From contig CAAGKO010000019.1 in NCBI GenBank assembly GCA_900770445.1, positions 1-52,974 of the forward strand: a stretch of 52,974 nucleotides of DNA, written 5' to 3'. Position numbers and translations under genes: made by a program. The notes under the pieces are model-generated. The model searched no databases, was not told the origin of the DNA, and saw only the letters and a program-made list of their open reading frames with translations. This stretch comes from an uncultured Oribacterium sp. (lineage in GTDB: Bacteria; Bacillota; Clostridia; Lachnospirales; Lachnospiraceae). Positions 8,998 through 18,068 of this stretch are shown in pieces; position 1 is the first letter of the stretch, and each line of letters opens with the position of its first letter.

Positions 8998-9061
8998 ATA
9001 CTACCTGATTATCTGTATAAATACCTGGCTTCTTCTAATGAAAGAGGGTGGACAGCCCCTC

Positions 9062-9090
9062 ATTTTAAGTAGTTACTTTACGGTCGTCAA
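9062..9090 (-). promoter_or_regulatory. Promoter of the MATE gene
   Basis: On the minus strand TTGACG (9085-9090) and TAAAAT (9062-9067) are spaced by 17 bp, 65 bp upstream of the MATE start codon. A weak GAGGG/CCCTC hairpin lies between it and the gene. Confidence 0.6.
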
Positions 9091-9117
9091 TATGGAAATA
9101 TCGATGGATTCCATCAG

Positions 9118-9155
9118 AAATTCAAAATGAGCCCTGCCGGAAACCGGCAGAGCCC
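9118..9155 (-). terminator. Rho-independent terminator after ilvD
   Basis: On the minus strand a 12-bp stem (9144-9155 with 9129-9140, two G-U pairs, 3-base loop) is followed by ATTTTGAATTT. It lies about 125 nt after the ilvD stop codon and closes the TRAP-ilvD operon. The rest of 8998-9279 holds the MATE promoter and nothing else I recognise. Confidence 0.7.
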
Positions 9156-9279
9156 TATGGGGCAAAATGCATCGTGGGAGGATGCATCCGCTGTCAGATA
9201 TTCTGTTCGAATCCTCGATATACCCGCGGATCCGAACGCTGTGTTCAGCATGTTTCAATACATGCTTCGCATCCGGAAC

Positions 9280-10926
9280 TCACTCGACGATCGCACCGGA
9301 GTCGGCGGAGTGGACGAGCTTCGCGTATTTCTTAAGGTAACCGGTGAGGTTACGCTGCTCGCGCACCTTCATGGTCTTCTTCCGCTCTTCGAGCTCCTCG
9401 TCGGAAACCTCGAGGTTGATGGAGTAGTTCGGGATGTCGATCTTGATCTTATCACCATCCTTCACGTACGCGATGGTACCACCGGCCTGGGCCTCCGGGG
9501 AAACATGTCCGATGGCTGCGCCACGGGATGCGCCGGAGAAACGTCCGTCGGTAATGAGGGATACGGTTGTATCGAGCTTCATACCGGCGATGGCAGAGGT
9601 CGGTCCGAGCATCTCACGCATACCAGGTCCGCCGGCCGGACCCTCATAACGGATCACGACACAGTCACCCGGCTTGATCTCGCCACCGTAGATTGCCTTG
9701 ATGGCGTCTTCCTCGGAGTCGAAGCAGCGCGCGGTGCACTCATTGACCATCATCTCCGGTGCAACAGCCGAACGCTTGACGATGGAGCCATGTGGTGCCA
9801 GGTTACCATACAGCACGGCGAGACCACCCTCCTTCAGATATGGGTTATCAAACGGACGGATGACTTCCGGATTACGATTTACGCTGTCCTTCGTCGCCTC
9901 GCCGATGGTCTCACCGAGCACGGTCATACAGTCTCTGTGAATCAGGCCATGCTGATCGAGCTCGTGGATGACGGCATAGATTCCGCCGGCATCCATAAGG
10001 TCCTGCATGTGGTGGTGCCCCGCCGGTGCCAGGTGGCAGAGGTTCGGGGTACGGTCGGAGATCTCGTTGATCTTATGAAGATCGAACGGAACGCCTGCCT
10101 CATGCGCGACGGCCATGAGGTGCAGTGCGGTATTGGTGGAGCAGCCGAGGGCCATATCGGTGGTCAGGCAGTTCTCGATCGCATCTGCAGTGATGATGTC
10201 ACGCGGACGGATGTTCTGCTCGAAGACCTTCATCACCTGCATACCGGCCATCTTCGCAAGACGAATACGCTCCGAATAAACTGCCGGAATGGTACCATTG
10301 CCCGGAAGTGCCATGCCCAGCACCTCGCAGAGGGAGTTCATGGAGTTCGCGGTGAACATACCGGAGCAGGAGCCGCAGGTCGGACAGCAGGTATTCTCGA
10401 TGTCGAGGACGCCCTTCTCGTCCATGAGGCCGGCCTTGAACGCACCGACGGCCTCGAACGCGGTGTTCAGGTCACGCTGATGAAGCGACAGCATCGGCCC
10501 ACCGGATACGAAGACGGACGGCAGATTCAGACGGCAGGCAGCGAGGAGCATGCCCGGTACGATCTTATCGCAGTTCGGGATGAAGACGAGGGCGTCGAGG
10601 GCGTGGCCACTCGCCATGCACTCGATGGTGTCGGTAATCAGCTCGCGGGATGACAGTGAGAAGTGCATGCCATCGTGGCCCATCGCGATACCGTCGCAGA
10701 CCGCGATGGTGTTGAACTCGAGTGGCGTGCCGCCGGCCATCAGAATACCATCCTTGACCGCACGGGAGATCTGCTGCAGGTGCTCATGTCCCGGCACGAC
10801 CTCGGTGAATGAATTGACGACGCCGATCAGCGGACGGCGGATCTGCTCGTCGGTCAGGCCATCGGCCTTCAGAAGTGAACGGTGCGGGGTACGCTCGATA
10901 CCCTTCTTTACTACATCACTACGCAT
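9280..10926 (-). CDS. ilvD: Dihydroxy-acid dehydratase
   Basis: IlvD dehydrates 2,3-dihydroxy-isovalerate and 2,3-dihydroxy-3-methylvalerate to the keto acids leading to valine and isoleucine. The 548-residue length is normal. The family motifs PNCDKIVPGM (Cys119) and CCPTCGSCSGMFTANSM (Cys187 among others) carry the presumed Fe-S cluster ligands. The start at 10926 follows AAGGAGG by six bases. It is the last gene of an operon with a TRAP transporter, 55 nt behind dctM, and shares the isoleucine-type T-box at 14254-14515. No other ilv or leu gene is in the window. Confidence 0.95.
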   Translation of the reverse strand: MRSDVVKKGIERTPHRSLLKADGLTDEQIRRPLIGVVNSFTEVVPGHEHLQQISRAVKDGILMAGGTPLEFNTIAVCDGIAMGHDGMHFSLSSRELITDTIECMASGHALDALVFIPNCDKIVPGMLLAACRLNLPSVFVSGGPMLSLHQRDLNTAFEAVGAFKAGLMDEKGVLDIENTCCPTCGSCSGMFTANSMNSLCEVLGMALPGNGTIPAVYSERIRLAKMAGMQVMKVFEQNIRPRDIITADAIENCLTTDMALGCSTNTALHLMAVAHEAGVPFDLHKINEISDRTPNLCHLAPAGHHHMQDLMDAGGIYAVIHELDQHGLIHRDCMTVLGETIGEATKDSVNRNPEVIRPFDNPYLKEGGLAVLYGNLAPHGSIVKRSAVAPEMMVNECTARCFDSEEDAIKAIYGGEIKPGDCVVIRYEGPAGGPGMREMLGPTSAIAGMKLDTTVSLITDGRFSGASRGAAIGHVSPEAQAGGTIAYVKDGDKIKIDIPNYSINLEVSDEELEERKKTMKVREQRNLTGYLKKYAKLVHSADSGAIVE

Positions 10927-10945
10927 AGTATGCCTCCTTATTAAT

Positions 10946-10986
10946 AAAAATTTAATGGGGTCAACCCCCCTTACGAAATTCTTAAG
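10946..10986. repeat. Short dispersed repeat, copy 1 (GGGGTCA palindrome)
   Basis: About 41 bp containing TTTAATGGGGTCA, then CCCCCTTA, then TTCTTAAG. A second copy in the opposite sense lies at 43768-43810. This copy overlaps the stop codon of dctM and fills the gap to ilvD. GGGGTCAACCCC is a small palindrome that may fold in the transcript. Confidence 0.6.
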
Positions 10987-12247
10987 CCAGGATCAGGCCC
11001 GGGAACGCCAGTGGTGCATAGAGGATCACGAAGAACACCACGATGAGGCCGATCAGGTACGGGATGATGGCCTTCGATATCTTCGTCATCGGCAGTCCCG
11101 TGATGCCCGAGGCGACGAAGAGGTTGATGGCTACCGGCGGGGTGATCATACCGATGGCGAGGCCGACGGCGAATACCACACCGAAGTGGACGAGGTTCAC
11201 GCCCATCGCCTTCACGAGCGGAAGGAATACCGGGGTGAGCAGGATGATCGCGGAGGAGGTCTCCATGAAGACACCAGCAACCAGGATGATAAGACCGATC
11301 AGGAAGAGGATGATGTAGGTATTGCTCGAAACGGAGAGAACGGCCTTCGAAATCATCTCCGGGATCTTCCAGTTCGCCAGTACCCAGCCGAACGGACCGG
11401 AGAAGCCGATGATCAGCATGATGACGGAGGAGGTCTTCGCGGAGTTCTTCATGATCTCCATGAGGCCCTTCGGCGTGAGGTCACGGTACACGAAGAAGCC
11501 GATGAGGATGGAGTAGATAACCGCGACGTCGGCTGCTTCGGACGGGGTGAAGTAGCCGGAGAAGATACCGCCGAGGATGATCAGCGGCATGAGGATGCCC
11601 CAGACCGCATGGAGGAAGGTCCGGAGGACGTTCTTCACGCTGAGCGGTGTGCCCTTCGGGTAGTTGAGCTTCCGCGCTTCGACGAGGGCGATGACGATCA
11701 GGATCACACCCATCGTGATGCCCGGGATGAAGCCGTTACGGAAAAGAGTATTGACCGACTGCTCTGCGATGACGGCGTAGAGAACCATCGGAACGGATGG
11801 CGGGATGACGACGCCGATCGTACCGGCAGCCGCGATGAGGGCAGCGGACTTATCGACATGATAGCCACGCTTCTCGAGCTCCGGGATGAGGGTCGCACCG
11901 ACCGCTGCGGTGGTCGCGGCACCGGATCCGGAAATCGCCGCAAAGAACATGCCGGCGAGGACGGAAACGATGGTGAGACCACCGCGGATCCAGCCGAGGA
12001 GGGACTCTGCGAACTCGACGAGCACCTTCGACACGGCACCCTTCGACATGAGGTCACCGGCGAGGATGAAGAACGGAACCGCGATCAGCGAGAAGCTGTC
12101 CTGCGCAGTGAAGATACGCTGCACCATCATGAGGGCAGGCACGTCACCGGCGACGAGGGTGATGAAGGCGGCGATGGCGATGGTGAAGCCGACCGGAACG
12201 CCGAGAAGAAGTAAAACTGCGAACGAAATAAACAGTACGGCTGCCAT
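10982..12247 (-). CDS. dctM: TRAP transporter large permease, DctM family
   Basis: This 421-residue membrane protein is the large, ion-coupled channel subunit of a TRAP importer. It has about 12 hydrophobic segments and the PFFILAGDLMSKG and TPPVAINLF motifs of the family. TRAP systems take up organic acids and similar solutes using a Na+ gradient. Its ATG overlaps the dctQ stop codon by one base (TAATG), so the two are translationally coupled. Being in one operon with ilvD behind a T-box suggests a substrate linked to branched-chain amino-acid metabolism; that is inference. Confidence 0.93.
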   Translation of the reverse strand: MAAVLFISFAVLLLLGVPVGFTIAIAAFITLVAGDVPALMMVQRIFTAQDSFSLIAVPFFILAGDLMSKGAVSKVLVEFAESLLGWIRGGLTIVSVLAGMFFAAISGSGAATTAAVGATLIPELEKRGYHVDKSAALIAAAGTIGVVIPPSVPMVLYAVIAEQSVNTLFRNGFIPGITMGVILIVIALVEARKLNYPKGTPLSVKNVLRTFLHAVWGILMPLIILGGIFSGYFTPSEAADVAVIYSILIGFFVYRDLTPKGLMEIMKNSAKTSSVIMLIIGFSGPFGWVLANWKIPEMISKAVLSVSSNTYIILFLIGLIILVAGVFMETSSAIILLTPVFLPLVKAMGVNLVHFGVVFAVGLAIGMITPPVAINLFVASGITGLPMTKISKAIIPYLIGLIVVFFVILYAPLAFPGLILA

Positions 12248-12750
12248 TATGACTCCACCTCCTTCACTTCATCCATGTGGAACAGCTGCTGCAGGAACGC
12301 ATCCAGCGCATGTACGGCCATGAGGCCGCAGCCGAGGTCGATACCCAGGTATACATAGCGCATCGGCCAGCGGAGAGATGCGGAAAGCTGTGTTCCCTGC
12401 TTTCCGAAATATTTATAACCGTAGTAAACGACCACCAGGCAGAGGGCGAAGCAGAGTGCGTGCACGAGAAGCTGCATGACTCTCTTCACCGGTGCCGGCA
12501 TCACATCCTGCAGTACCGTGACGGCGATGTGCCCGCCGTGCTTGTACACGCAGCCGGCGCCGAGCATCGAGCACCAGATCAGTAAATAACGGGTGGCCTC
12601 CTCGGACCACTGCAGTGACTTAAAGAAGATACGGCACACGATCTGTGCACCGGTGATGATGACCATCAGAAGCAGCATCACGAAGATGACATAGCCCATC
12701 ACCTTATCGATCGCATCTGATAACTTATGAACAGCTTTAACAAATCCCAC
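12247..12750 (-). CDS. dctQ: TRAP transporter small permease, DctQ family
   Basis: This four-helix membrane subunit of the TRAP importer is about 167 residues long. Family features include SLQWSEEATRYLLIWCSMLGAG, in which the central WSEEATRY motif is typical, and hydrophobic segments spread over the whole length. Two GTG starts are possible: 12768, and 12750, which is better placed behind AAAGGGG; I chose 12750. It follows dctP after 174 nt, a gap that holds a perfect hairpin (12809-12830), and is coupled to dctM. Confidence 0.87.
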   Translation of the reverse strand: MGFVKAVHKLSDAIDKVMGYVIFVMLLLMVIITGAQIVCRIFFKSLQWSEEATRYLLIWCSMLGAGCVYKHGGHIAVTVLQDVMPAPVKRVMQLLVHALCFALCLVVVYYGYKYFGKQGTQLSASLRWPMRYVYLGIDLGCGLMAVHALDAFLQQLFHMDEVKEVES

Positions 12751-12808
12751 TTTGTCTGCCCCTTTCACTACCTGCTTCCGACATCGTCCGGATGCCGGAT
12801 TCTGAAGT

Positions 12809-12830
12809 GGAGCCTGCTCTCGCAGGCTCC
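12809..12830 (-). other. Intercistronic hairpin between dctP and dctQ
   Basis: GGAGCCTGC and GCAGGCTCC form a perfect 9-bp stem with a TCTC/GAGA loop and no T-tract. Its position after a binding-protein gene suggests mRNA stabilisation or partial attenuation, keeping the binding protein in excess over the permeases. Confidence 0.55.
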
Positions 12831-12924
12831 CTCTCCAGTTTTCTAGATATTCTTTCTATATAAGAAGATTTCGCGTATCGCTACGATTTCTTCGGAAGTT
12901 TCCTTTCCAGTCGCCCAGGGAGGA

Positions 12925-14079
12925 TTACTTCACGGTTGCGATGACGTCGTTGATCTTCTTTACATAATCTGCATACTGAGGATATGCATCGTATACCGGC
13001 TGTACAGCTGCCTTGAAGGAAGCGATATCCGGGTTCTCCTCAACCTCCATGCCGTTGTCCTTCATCGCCTGAAGCTGATCTGCCTCCTGAGCGGCTACCC
13101 ACTCTCTCTCATACTCTGCGGCATCCTGTGCTGCATCGAGGAATACCTGCTGGGTATCGGCATCAAGCTCATTGAACTTATCGAGGGACATAGTAACGAT
13201 CGCAGTGGAGTAGCTGTGACCATCGAGGGTTGCGTACTTCTGAGACTCCCAGAGCTTGTAAGAGTTGATAACGTTGATCGGGTTCTCCTCACCATCGACG
13301 GTGCCCTGCTGTAAAGCGGTCAGTGCATCGGCCCATGCCATCGGCGTTGCGTTTACACCGAGTGCATCGAAGGCCTTCTGGTAAACCTCATTCTCCATCA
13401 CACGGATCTTGAGGCCCTTTACATCCTCTGCGGTCTTGATCGGACGAACGTTGTTTGTGAGATCACGGAAGCCTCTCTCTGCATATGCGAGACCCTTGAG
13501 ACCGGAGCCCTCGAGTGTATCGAGAAGGGAACGACCTACCTCACCATCGAGGACGGCGTATGCCTGCTCCTTGTTCTCGAAAAGATACGGCATATCGAGT
13601 ACGCCCATATCCGAGGAAAAGTTTACGAACGGTCCGGAAGTAACGATACCCATATCGAGAGTGCCCATCTGCATGGACTCGAGCATATCACGCTCACCAC
13701 CGAGGTCTCCGTTCGGGTGAAGCTCGATCGCATACTTGCCATCGGTCTTATCCTGTACATCCTGTGCGAACTTGACCGCTGCGATCATGAAGGAATCCTG
13801 CTCGTTGGTGGTCATACCAAGCTTAAACACGGTTGCGCCCTCCGGGATCTCCGGCTGCACGTTCGATGCGTTCTTGATGTCGTCATCGGATGCGGCTGCG
13901 GTGGTCTCTGCACCTGCTGCGGTCGTCTCCTCTGCAGCTGCCGTAGTGTCTGCAGCTGCAGCTGTCGTCTCTGCGGCTGCTGCCGTGGTTGCCTCCGGTG
14001 TGCTGGATGATCCGCATGCTGCCAGGGATGCTGCCATCGCACCGGCCATCATCATGGCCATCATTCTGTTCTTTCTCAT
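12925..14079 (-). CDS. dctP: TRAP transporter substrate-binding lipoprotein, DctP family
   Basis: This 384-residue protein captures the solute for the TRAP permease. A signal peptide ends in the lipobox LAAC, followed by an Ala/Thr/Glu-rich linker of about 45 residues and the DctP fold. The motifs GERDMLESMQMGTLDMGIV, RDLTNNVRPI and ALQQGTVDGEENPI are typical; the Arg in the second usually binds the ligand carboxylate. GGAGGAAACATT precedes the ATG. It is the first gene behind the T-box. The ligand is unknown; a branched-chain keto or hydroxy acid would fit the operon. Confidence 0.93.
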   Translation of the reverse strand: MRKNRMMAMMMAGAMAASLAACGSSSTPEATTAAAAETTAAAADTTAAAEETTAAGAETTAAASDDDIKNASNVQPEIPEGATVFKLGMTTNEQDSFMIAAVKFAQDVQDKTDGKYAIELHPNGDLGGERDMLESMQMGTLDMGIVTSGPFVNFSSDMGVLDMPYLFENKEQAYAVLDGEVGRSLLDTLEGSGLKGLAYAERGFRDLTNNVRPIKTAEDVKGLKIRVMENEVYQKAFDALGVNATPMAWADALTALQQGTVDGEENPINVINSYKLWESQKYATLDGHSYSTAIVTMSLDKFNELDADTQQVFLDAAQDAAEYEREWVAAQEADQLQAMKDNGMEVEENPDIASFKAAVQPVYDAYPQYADYVKKINDVIATVK

Positions 14080-14253
14080 AATGTTTCCTCCTCAAATTGT
14101 ATACACAAATGTAAACGTTTTTATATTTCATCCGCCGAAGCGGCTGAAAGCTTCTTCCATCCATACAGGGCTCATGCTTACGGATTTACTTCATCGCAAA
14201 TCCGCCCATACATGGTCGATTTGTTTTTGAAATCGATCGGTGCAAGCAGATAC

Positions 14254-14515
14254 AAAAAAAGCCTTTGTCTCTTTTTATCAAAGAGACAAAGGCTGTAAAG
14301 TCCTCTGCGGTACCACTCTCATTGTCGAATAAAACGACCACTCTGTCGCATCTATCAATGCTTAGTCCTTTAACGGAGACCAGCCCGGCGTAACCTACTA
14401 ACCAGTGCGTTCAGTGCGCAACTCAGAGATGATTTTCACAGCTTTCGTTCCACTGTCTCGCACCCTCCGACAGCTCTCTGGCTCGCTCCAACTGCTACTT
14501 TTTCTCGTCAACGTT
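14254..14515 (-). promoter_or_regulatory. T-box leader, probably isoleucine-specific
   Basis: On the minus strand the leader shows Stem I elements (AGAGAGCTG near its 5' end and the distal CGGAGGGTGCGAGACAG region), the T-box AGAGTGGTACCGCAGAG (about 14304-14320), and a strong terminator (14261-14294) ending in seven T. The specifier region reads GTGAAA-ATC-ATC-TCTGAG (14421-14439), which points to AUC, isoleucine. Uncharged tRNA-Ile would stabilise the antiterminator and switch on the TRAP-ilvD operon. The terminator ends about 175 nt before dctP. The assignment is by eye; ilvD as target supports Ile. Confidence 0.88.
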
Positions 14516-14540
14516 TTTTGCTCTGTATTGATTTATTCGT

Positions 14541-14569
14541 AATTTACGCCTTTTCCACTGCAGTGTCAA
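14541..14569 (-). promoter_or_regulatory. Promoter of the T-box/TRAP/ilvD operon
   Basis: On the minus strand TTGACA (14564-14569) and TAAATT (14541-14546) are spaced by 17 bp. The expected start lies about 20 nt before the T-box Stem I. Confidence 0.7.
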
Positions 14570-14620
14570 GAATTTCGTATAGTCCAAAATTTTATAGCTG
14601 ATATAACGTATCTATTTAAA

Positions 14621-14688
14621 CAGTGGGGACCCGGAGGGGCGACAACGAAGGCACCGTACTCCGTTGCTGCCCCTCCGGGTCCCCACTG
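14621..14688. repeat. Dispersed palindromic repeat, member with 20-bp perfect arms
   Basis: Positions 14621-14640 and 14669-14688 are perfect inverse complements, with a 28-base loop that contains GAAGGCACCGTACTCCG. The arm includes GGGGACCCGG, as in the element at 18069, and the loop matches the shared core loosely. It sits between divergent transcripts, so a terminator role is unlikely. Confidence 0.75.
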
Positions 14689-14821
14689 CCTGAACTGTTA
14701 CAGCATGGGCTCAGCTAAACCAAGTATGTGAAAAAACTATATCTCGGTACTACGCAGATTTGCTAATATATATGAAAATATCCGTCTGCATAGCATGGAC
14801 GGGAAGGTCAGGGAGGAAATC

Positions 14822-15757
14822 ATGAAAACGAAAGTTTATATCGATGGTCAGAGTGGCACGACGGGACTTCAGATCTATGACCGGATCGGTCAGCGAGAGG
14901 ATCTCGAGCTGCTGCGGATTCCGGAGGAGCTCCGGCACGATCCGGATGAGCGGAAGAAGTATCTAAACAGCGCAGATATCGTGTTTCTCTGCCTGCCGGA
15001 TGAAGGTGCCAGAGAAGCGGTTTCCTTCATTGATAACCCGAACGTGCGCGTGATCGATGCGTCGACAGCACACCGGACGAATCCGGACTGGACCTATGGC
15101 TATCCGGAGCTGTCGAAGGCGCAGCGGGAGGCGATTCGCACGAGTAAGCGTGTAGCAAACCCGGGCTGTCATGCGACCGGCTTCATTTCGACGACGGCAC
15201 CGCTGGTGGCGATGGGCGTGATTCCGAAGGACTACCCGATGAGCTGCTACAGCCTGACCGGCTACTCCGGGGGCGGTAAGAAGATGATCGCGGAGTACGA
15301 GGCAGAAGGACGGTCTGAGCTGCTGGACGCACCGGGCATCTATGGACTCAATCTGCAGCATAAGCACCTACCGGAGATGCAGACCGTGACGGGGCTCGCG
15401 TATCCGCCGGTGTTCATGCCGATCGTGGACGATTATTATAAGGGCATGGCGACGACGATCATGCTGCAGAACCGACTCCTGCCTGGCCAGCCGAGTGCGG
15501 AGGAAATCTGCGCAAAGCTCGCGGACTACTACCGTAACGAACACTTCGTATCCGTCGTGCCGTTCGGCGAGAATGACAGCAAGCTCTACGCAAATAAGCT
15601 CGCCGGCACGAACCGCCTCGAGATCGTGGTCTGTGGACATGAGGAGCAGACGACGGTGACCGCACTTTTCGACAACCTCGGAAAGGGTGCGAGCGGCGCT
15701 GCGGTGCAGAACATGAATATCATGCTCGGACTGCCGGAGGAGACGGGCCTCGAGTGA
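14822..15757 (+). CDS. argC: N-acetyl-gamma-glutamyl-phosphate reductase, short type
   Basis: ArgC reduces N-acetylglutamyl 5-phosphate to the semialdehyde with NADPH in arginine synthesis. This 311-residue protein is the short (type 2) form: GQSGTTGLQIYDR holds the nucleotide-binding turn, and NPGCHATG carries the catalytic Cys116. The start at 14822 follows GGGAGG by five bases; an upstream in-frame ATG lacks a good site. It stands alone, closed by a strong terminator, with no other arg gene nearby. Confidence 0.93.
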   Translation: MKTKVYIDGQSGTTGLQIYDRIGQREDLELLRIPEELRHDPDERKKYLNSADIVFLCLPDEGAREAVSFIDNPNVRVIDASTAHRTNPDWTYGYPELSKAQREAIRTSKRVANPGCHATGFISTTAPLVAMGVIPKDYPMSCYSLTGYSGGGKKMIAEYEAEGRSELLDAPGIYGLNLQHKHLPEMQTVTGLAYPPVFMPIVDDYYKGMATTIMLQNRLLPGQPSAEEICAKLADYYRNEHFVSVVPFGENDSKLYANKLAGTNRLEIVVCGHEEQTTVTALFDNLGKGASGAAVQNMNIMLGLPEETGLE

Positions 15758-15773
15758 TCCCTCTATACCGTGT

Positions 15774-15840
15774 AAACAGAGCCGTCGCGTGAATGGTGAA
15801 ACTCTATGAGCATTTCACCATTCACGCGACGGCTCTGTTT
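15774..15840. terminator. Bidirectional terminator between argC and the YybS-like gene
   Basis: A 28-bp perfect inverted repeat (15774-15801 with 15813-15840) surrounds an 11-base loop and has A-rich and T-rich ends. It lies 16 nt after argC and 23 nt beyond the stop of the convergent gene, so it can serve both. Confidence 0.85.
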
Positions 15841-15863
15841 GATAGATTTCTGTCCGTGATTGC

Positions 15864-17012
15864 TCACTTCACATCCGTGGCATCGTCCGGGCCGAGGTCG
15901 ATGATGTCGTCAGCATCCTTCGGGGTCGGTACGAGGCGGGCACGGTCAGACAGGCTGTGGTCGCCTGCATTGGCCCAATGCTGACGATCCGCAGCACGGG
16001 TGGCGCGTCCATCCACAGAGCGTCCGTCGGCAGCGGCGGTCGGCAGGCCAGAGCGCCGTGCGATGTAGTCGTGGAGCGAGCCGGAGATGTAGAAGATGCC
16101 GAGAATCAGAAGGATCTGCGGCATCATGAAGATGCTGAGGGCCGTGAGGAGGCCGTTCAGGACCTTCGCGCGGGTCAGGAAGAGCCGGATCAGGAGCGAG
16201 ATTGCGATCGCACCGAAGCACATCAGGATGATGTAGCCGACGATGCCGATGATCTGGAGCAGGCTCTGGAGGATCGCGTTCTCGAGCGGCTTCGCGAAGG
16301 TGTAATTATAGGCGAAGAAGGCGAGGATAGACAGGGCGCCCAGCCAGCGCGGCGGGTAATACTCGATGATCGGCTTCGGCTGCGGTACCGCCACGTGAAG
16401 GCGACGCAGGATCAGGAGGCTGAGCTCATAGATGATGAAGCCCTGGACAGCACCGGTAAAGGCGACGGAAACGATCAGGATGCGCTTCAGGAAATCCGGC
16501 GTCAACATCTGCTGAAAGACGTCCATCTGGGCAGCAGCCTGCGCGCTCGCACCGGCACCGGCGAACTTCTGGGCCGAGTTGAGGGCCTCCGTCATGATCG
16601 TCTGCATCTCGAGGACATCCTGATCGAGCGTCGTGCCCGAGATGACCGCGAGGAGGAGGACATTGACCAGCTCCGCGGTGATCGAGAGCAGCATCACGAG
16701 AAGGAGGGTCCGGGTCATATCCTTCTTATCGTGGATACGACTGCCGAGGATCATGCCGATGAAGGCCATGCAGGACGAGTAGATGAGCGTCGTCGGCAGA
16801 CTGAAGAACACAGCCATCAGCGTGGATGCGATCCAGACCGCGAAGCTCGAGCGGAGACCGTAACGCGCGCCGTAGGCGACCATCGGAATCGGCAGGATGA
16901 AGATGAGCGCCCCCTGGAACATGGAGCCGGTCTGGCGGTCGATCAGGAGCAGGATCGTAAAGAGCGCGGTGATCATCGCACCGAACGTGATTTTCTGAGT
17001 TTTCTGGTTCAA
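15864..17012 (-). CDS. YybS/DUF2232-like membrane protein
   Basis: This 382-residue protein has about eight hydrophobic segments and resembles the YybS (DUF2232) family of Bacillota, distantly related to S components of vitamin transporters. The start is a TTG at 17012 behind GAGGT at normal spacing. The hydrophilic C-terminal tail of about 60 residues (after residue 320) is Ala/Asp/Arg-rich, ends in DIIDLGPDDATDVK, and is unusual for the family; it may be poorly conserved. Function is unknown. No dhh-type phosphodiesterase gene, a frequent yybS partner, follows here. Confidence 0.75.
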   Translation of the reverse strand: MNQKTQKITFGAMITALFTILLLIDRQTGSMFQGALIFILPIPMVAYGARYGLRSSFAVWIASTLMAVFFSLPTTLIYSSCMAFIGMILGSRIHDKKDMTRTLLLVMLLSITAELVNVLLLAVISGTTLDQDVLEMQTIMTEALNSAQKFAGAGASAQAAAQMDVFQQMLTPDFLKRILIVSVAFTGAVQGFIIYELSLLILRRLHVAVPQPKPIIEYYPPRWLGALSILAFFAYNYTFAKPLENAILQSLLQIIGIVGYIILMCFGAIAISLLIRLFLTRAKVLNGLLTALSIFMMPQILLILGIFYISGSLHDYIARRSGLPTAAADGRSVDGRATRAADRQHWANAGDHSLSDRARLVPTPKDADDIIDLGPDDATDVK

Positions 17013-17059
17013 TATGTTTACCTCGGTTCTGAATTCTGATGTCGTACCAGTAAGGATCA

Positions 17060-17138
17060 GCGCCGGCGGACCCGGTGGGGCGGCAACAGAAGCACAGTAC
17101 TTCGAGGCCGGTAAAATCTAAGCCGGGGACCCTGGCGC
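17060..17138. repeat. Dispersed palindromic repeat, member 3
   Basis: The outer arms (GCGCC near 17060 and GGCGC at 17134-17138, with ACCCGG/CCGGGG inside) are imperfectly complementary. The core reads GAAGCACAGTACT, TCGAGGCCGG and TAAAATCTAAGCCGG. The core matches the minus strand of 18069-18135 and the left side of 7413-7626. It lies between the divergent YybS-like and YoaK-like genes. Confidence 0.75.
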
Positions 17139-17279
17139 GACTGAACTGATACGAATCTTATAATTATATAGCATATCTCTGCGTGTTTATCCTGAAATTT
17201 CGGAAATATTATGGTGGAATTTCATAGAGCATAGTGTTATAGTCGGAACGTTTGAAATTTTCCATCACAGGAGTTCGCA

Positions 17280-17957
17280 ATGAAACTGATCAAATCAAGA
17301 AGAAACCTGTTGATTCATCTTTGCATGGCCTTCATGGGCGGCTACGCCGGTATGTACGGCATCCTGGTCCGCGGTTCGTTCGGACAGGCCGTCACCTCAA
17401 ATCTCGCAAATGTCTTCCGGCATCTTCTGCTCGGGGACAATGTCGAGGACGCGCTGTTCCGCGCCGGTGCGCTGCTGGTCTTCCTGTTTTCACTCGCACT
17501 TACGCACATCCTGCAGATGAAGGACCGTCGCATCGCAGAGATCACCTGCCTCGTATCACAGCTTGCCTGCATCTTGATTTCGGCGGCGATCCCGGAATCC
17601 ACCGAGGGTGCACTCGCGCTCTATCCGATCTTTTTCCTGACCGGTATCCAGTGGGGCACCTTCACCGGTGCCGAGGGCTTCAACAGCGCGACAATTTTCT
17701 GCTCAAACAACTCGAAGCAGGCGCTCTTCGGCTGGATCGATTATGTCCTCACCGGAAAGCATGAAAGCTTCCGGCAGGGGCTCTTCTACACCGCGACCCT
17801 CGTTTTCTTCTATGCCGCCGTCGTCATCTCCGTCTTCATGAGTGAACGCTTCGGCGCGCACGCCATCCTGCTTGAGCTGCTGCCGCTCGCGCTGGTCGCC
17901 GGCGTCTGGCTCGTCAATGACCGCGCTGCCGCGAAGGAAGTGGCGATCGCTGCGTAA
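17280..17957 (+). CDS. YoaK/DUF1275-like membrane protein
   Basis: This 225-residue membrane protein has about six hydrophobic segments and the family features GGYAGMYGIL near the N-terminus, QMKDRR in a loop and FNSATIFCSNNSKQ about residue 135. The length is normal for DUF1275. The start at 17280 follows AGGAG by six bases. No function is established for the family. It is a single-gene unit closed by the terminator at 18014-18047. Confidence 0.82.
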   Translation: MKLIKSRRNLLIHLCMAFMGGYAGMYGILVRGSFGQAVTSNLANVFRHLLLGDNVEDALFRAGALLVFLFSLALTHILQMKDRRIAEITCLVSQLACILISAAIPESTEGALALYPIFFLTGIQWGTFTGAEGFNSATIFCSNNSKQALFGWIDYVLTGKHESFRQGLFYTATLVFFYAAVVISVFMSERFGAHAILLELLPLALVAGVWLVNDRAAAKEVAIAA

Positions 17958-18013
17958 GCCCGGGGTACTCGTGCAGAGGGCTCCATCCTGTTACAAGTTG
18001 ATATAGACGCTGT

Positions 18014-18047
18014 ATGGCTGCCGCACCGATGGTGCGACAGCCATTTT
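18014..18047 (+). terminator. Rho-independent terminator after the YoaK-like gene
   Basis: ATGGCTG-CCGCACC pairs with GGTGCGA-CAGCCAT around a GAT loop, followed by TTTTGATTTG. It lies 57 nt after the stop codon. Confidence 0.75.
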
Positions 18048-18068
18048 GATTTGCGACAGGCCAGCTAA

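Noticed and set aside
10550..12214. A 554-codon plus-strand frame across ilvD and dctM
   Set aside because: It crosses two well-supported genes on the other strand and reads as low-complexity Glu/Asp/Arg sequence.
14620..14690. The 20-bp palindrome as a terminator
   Set aside because: It lies between divergent transcripts, upstream of both, has no T-tract, and shares a core with other repeats.
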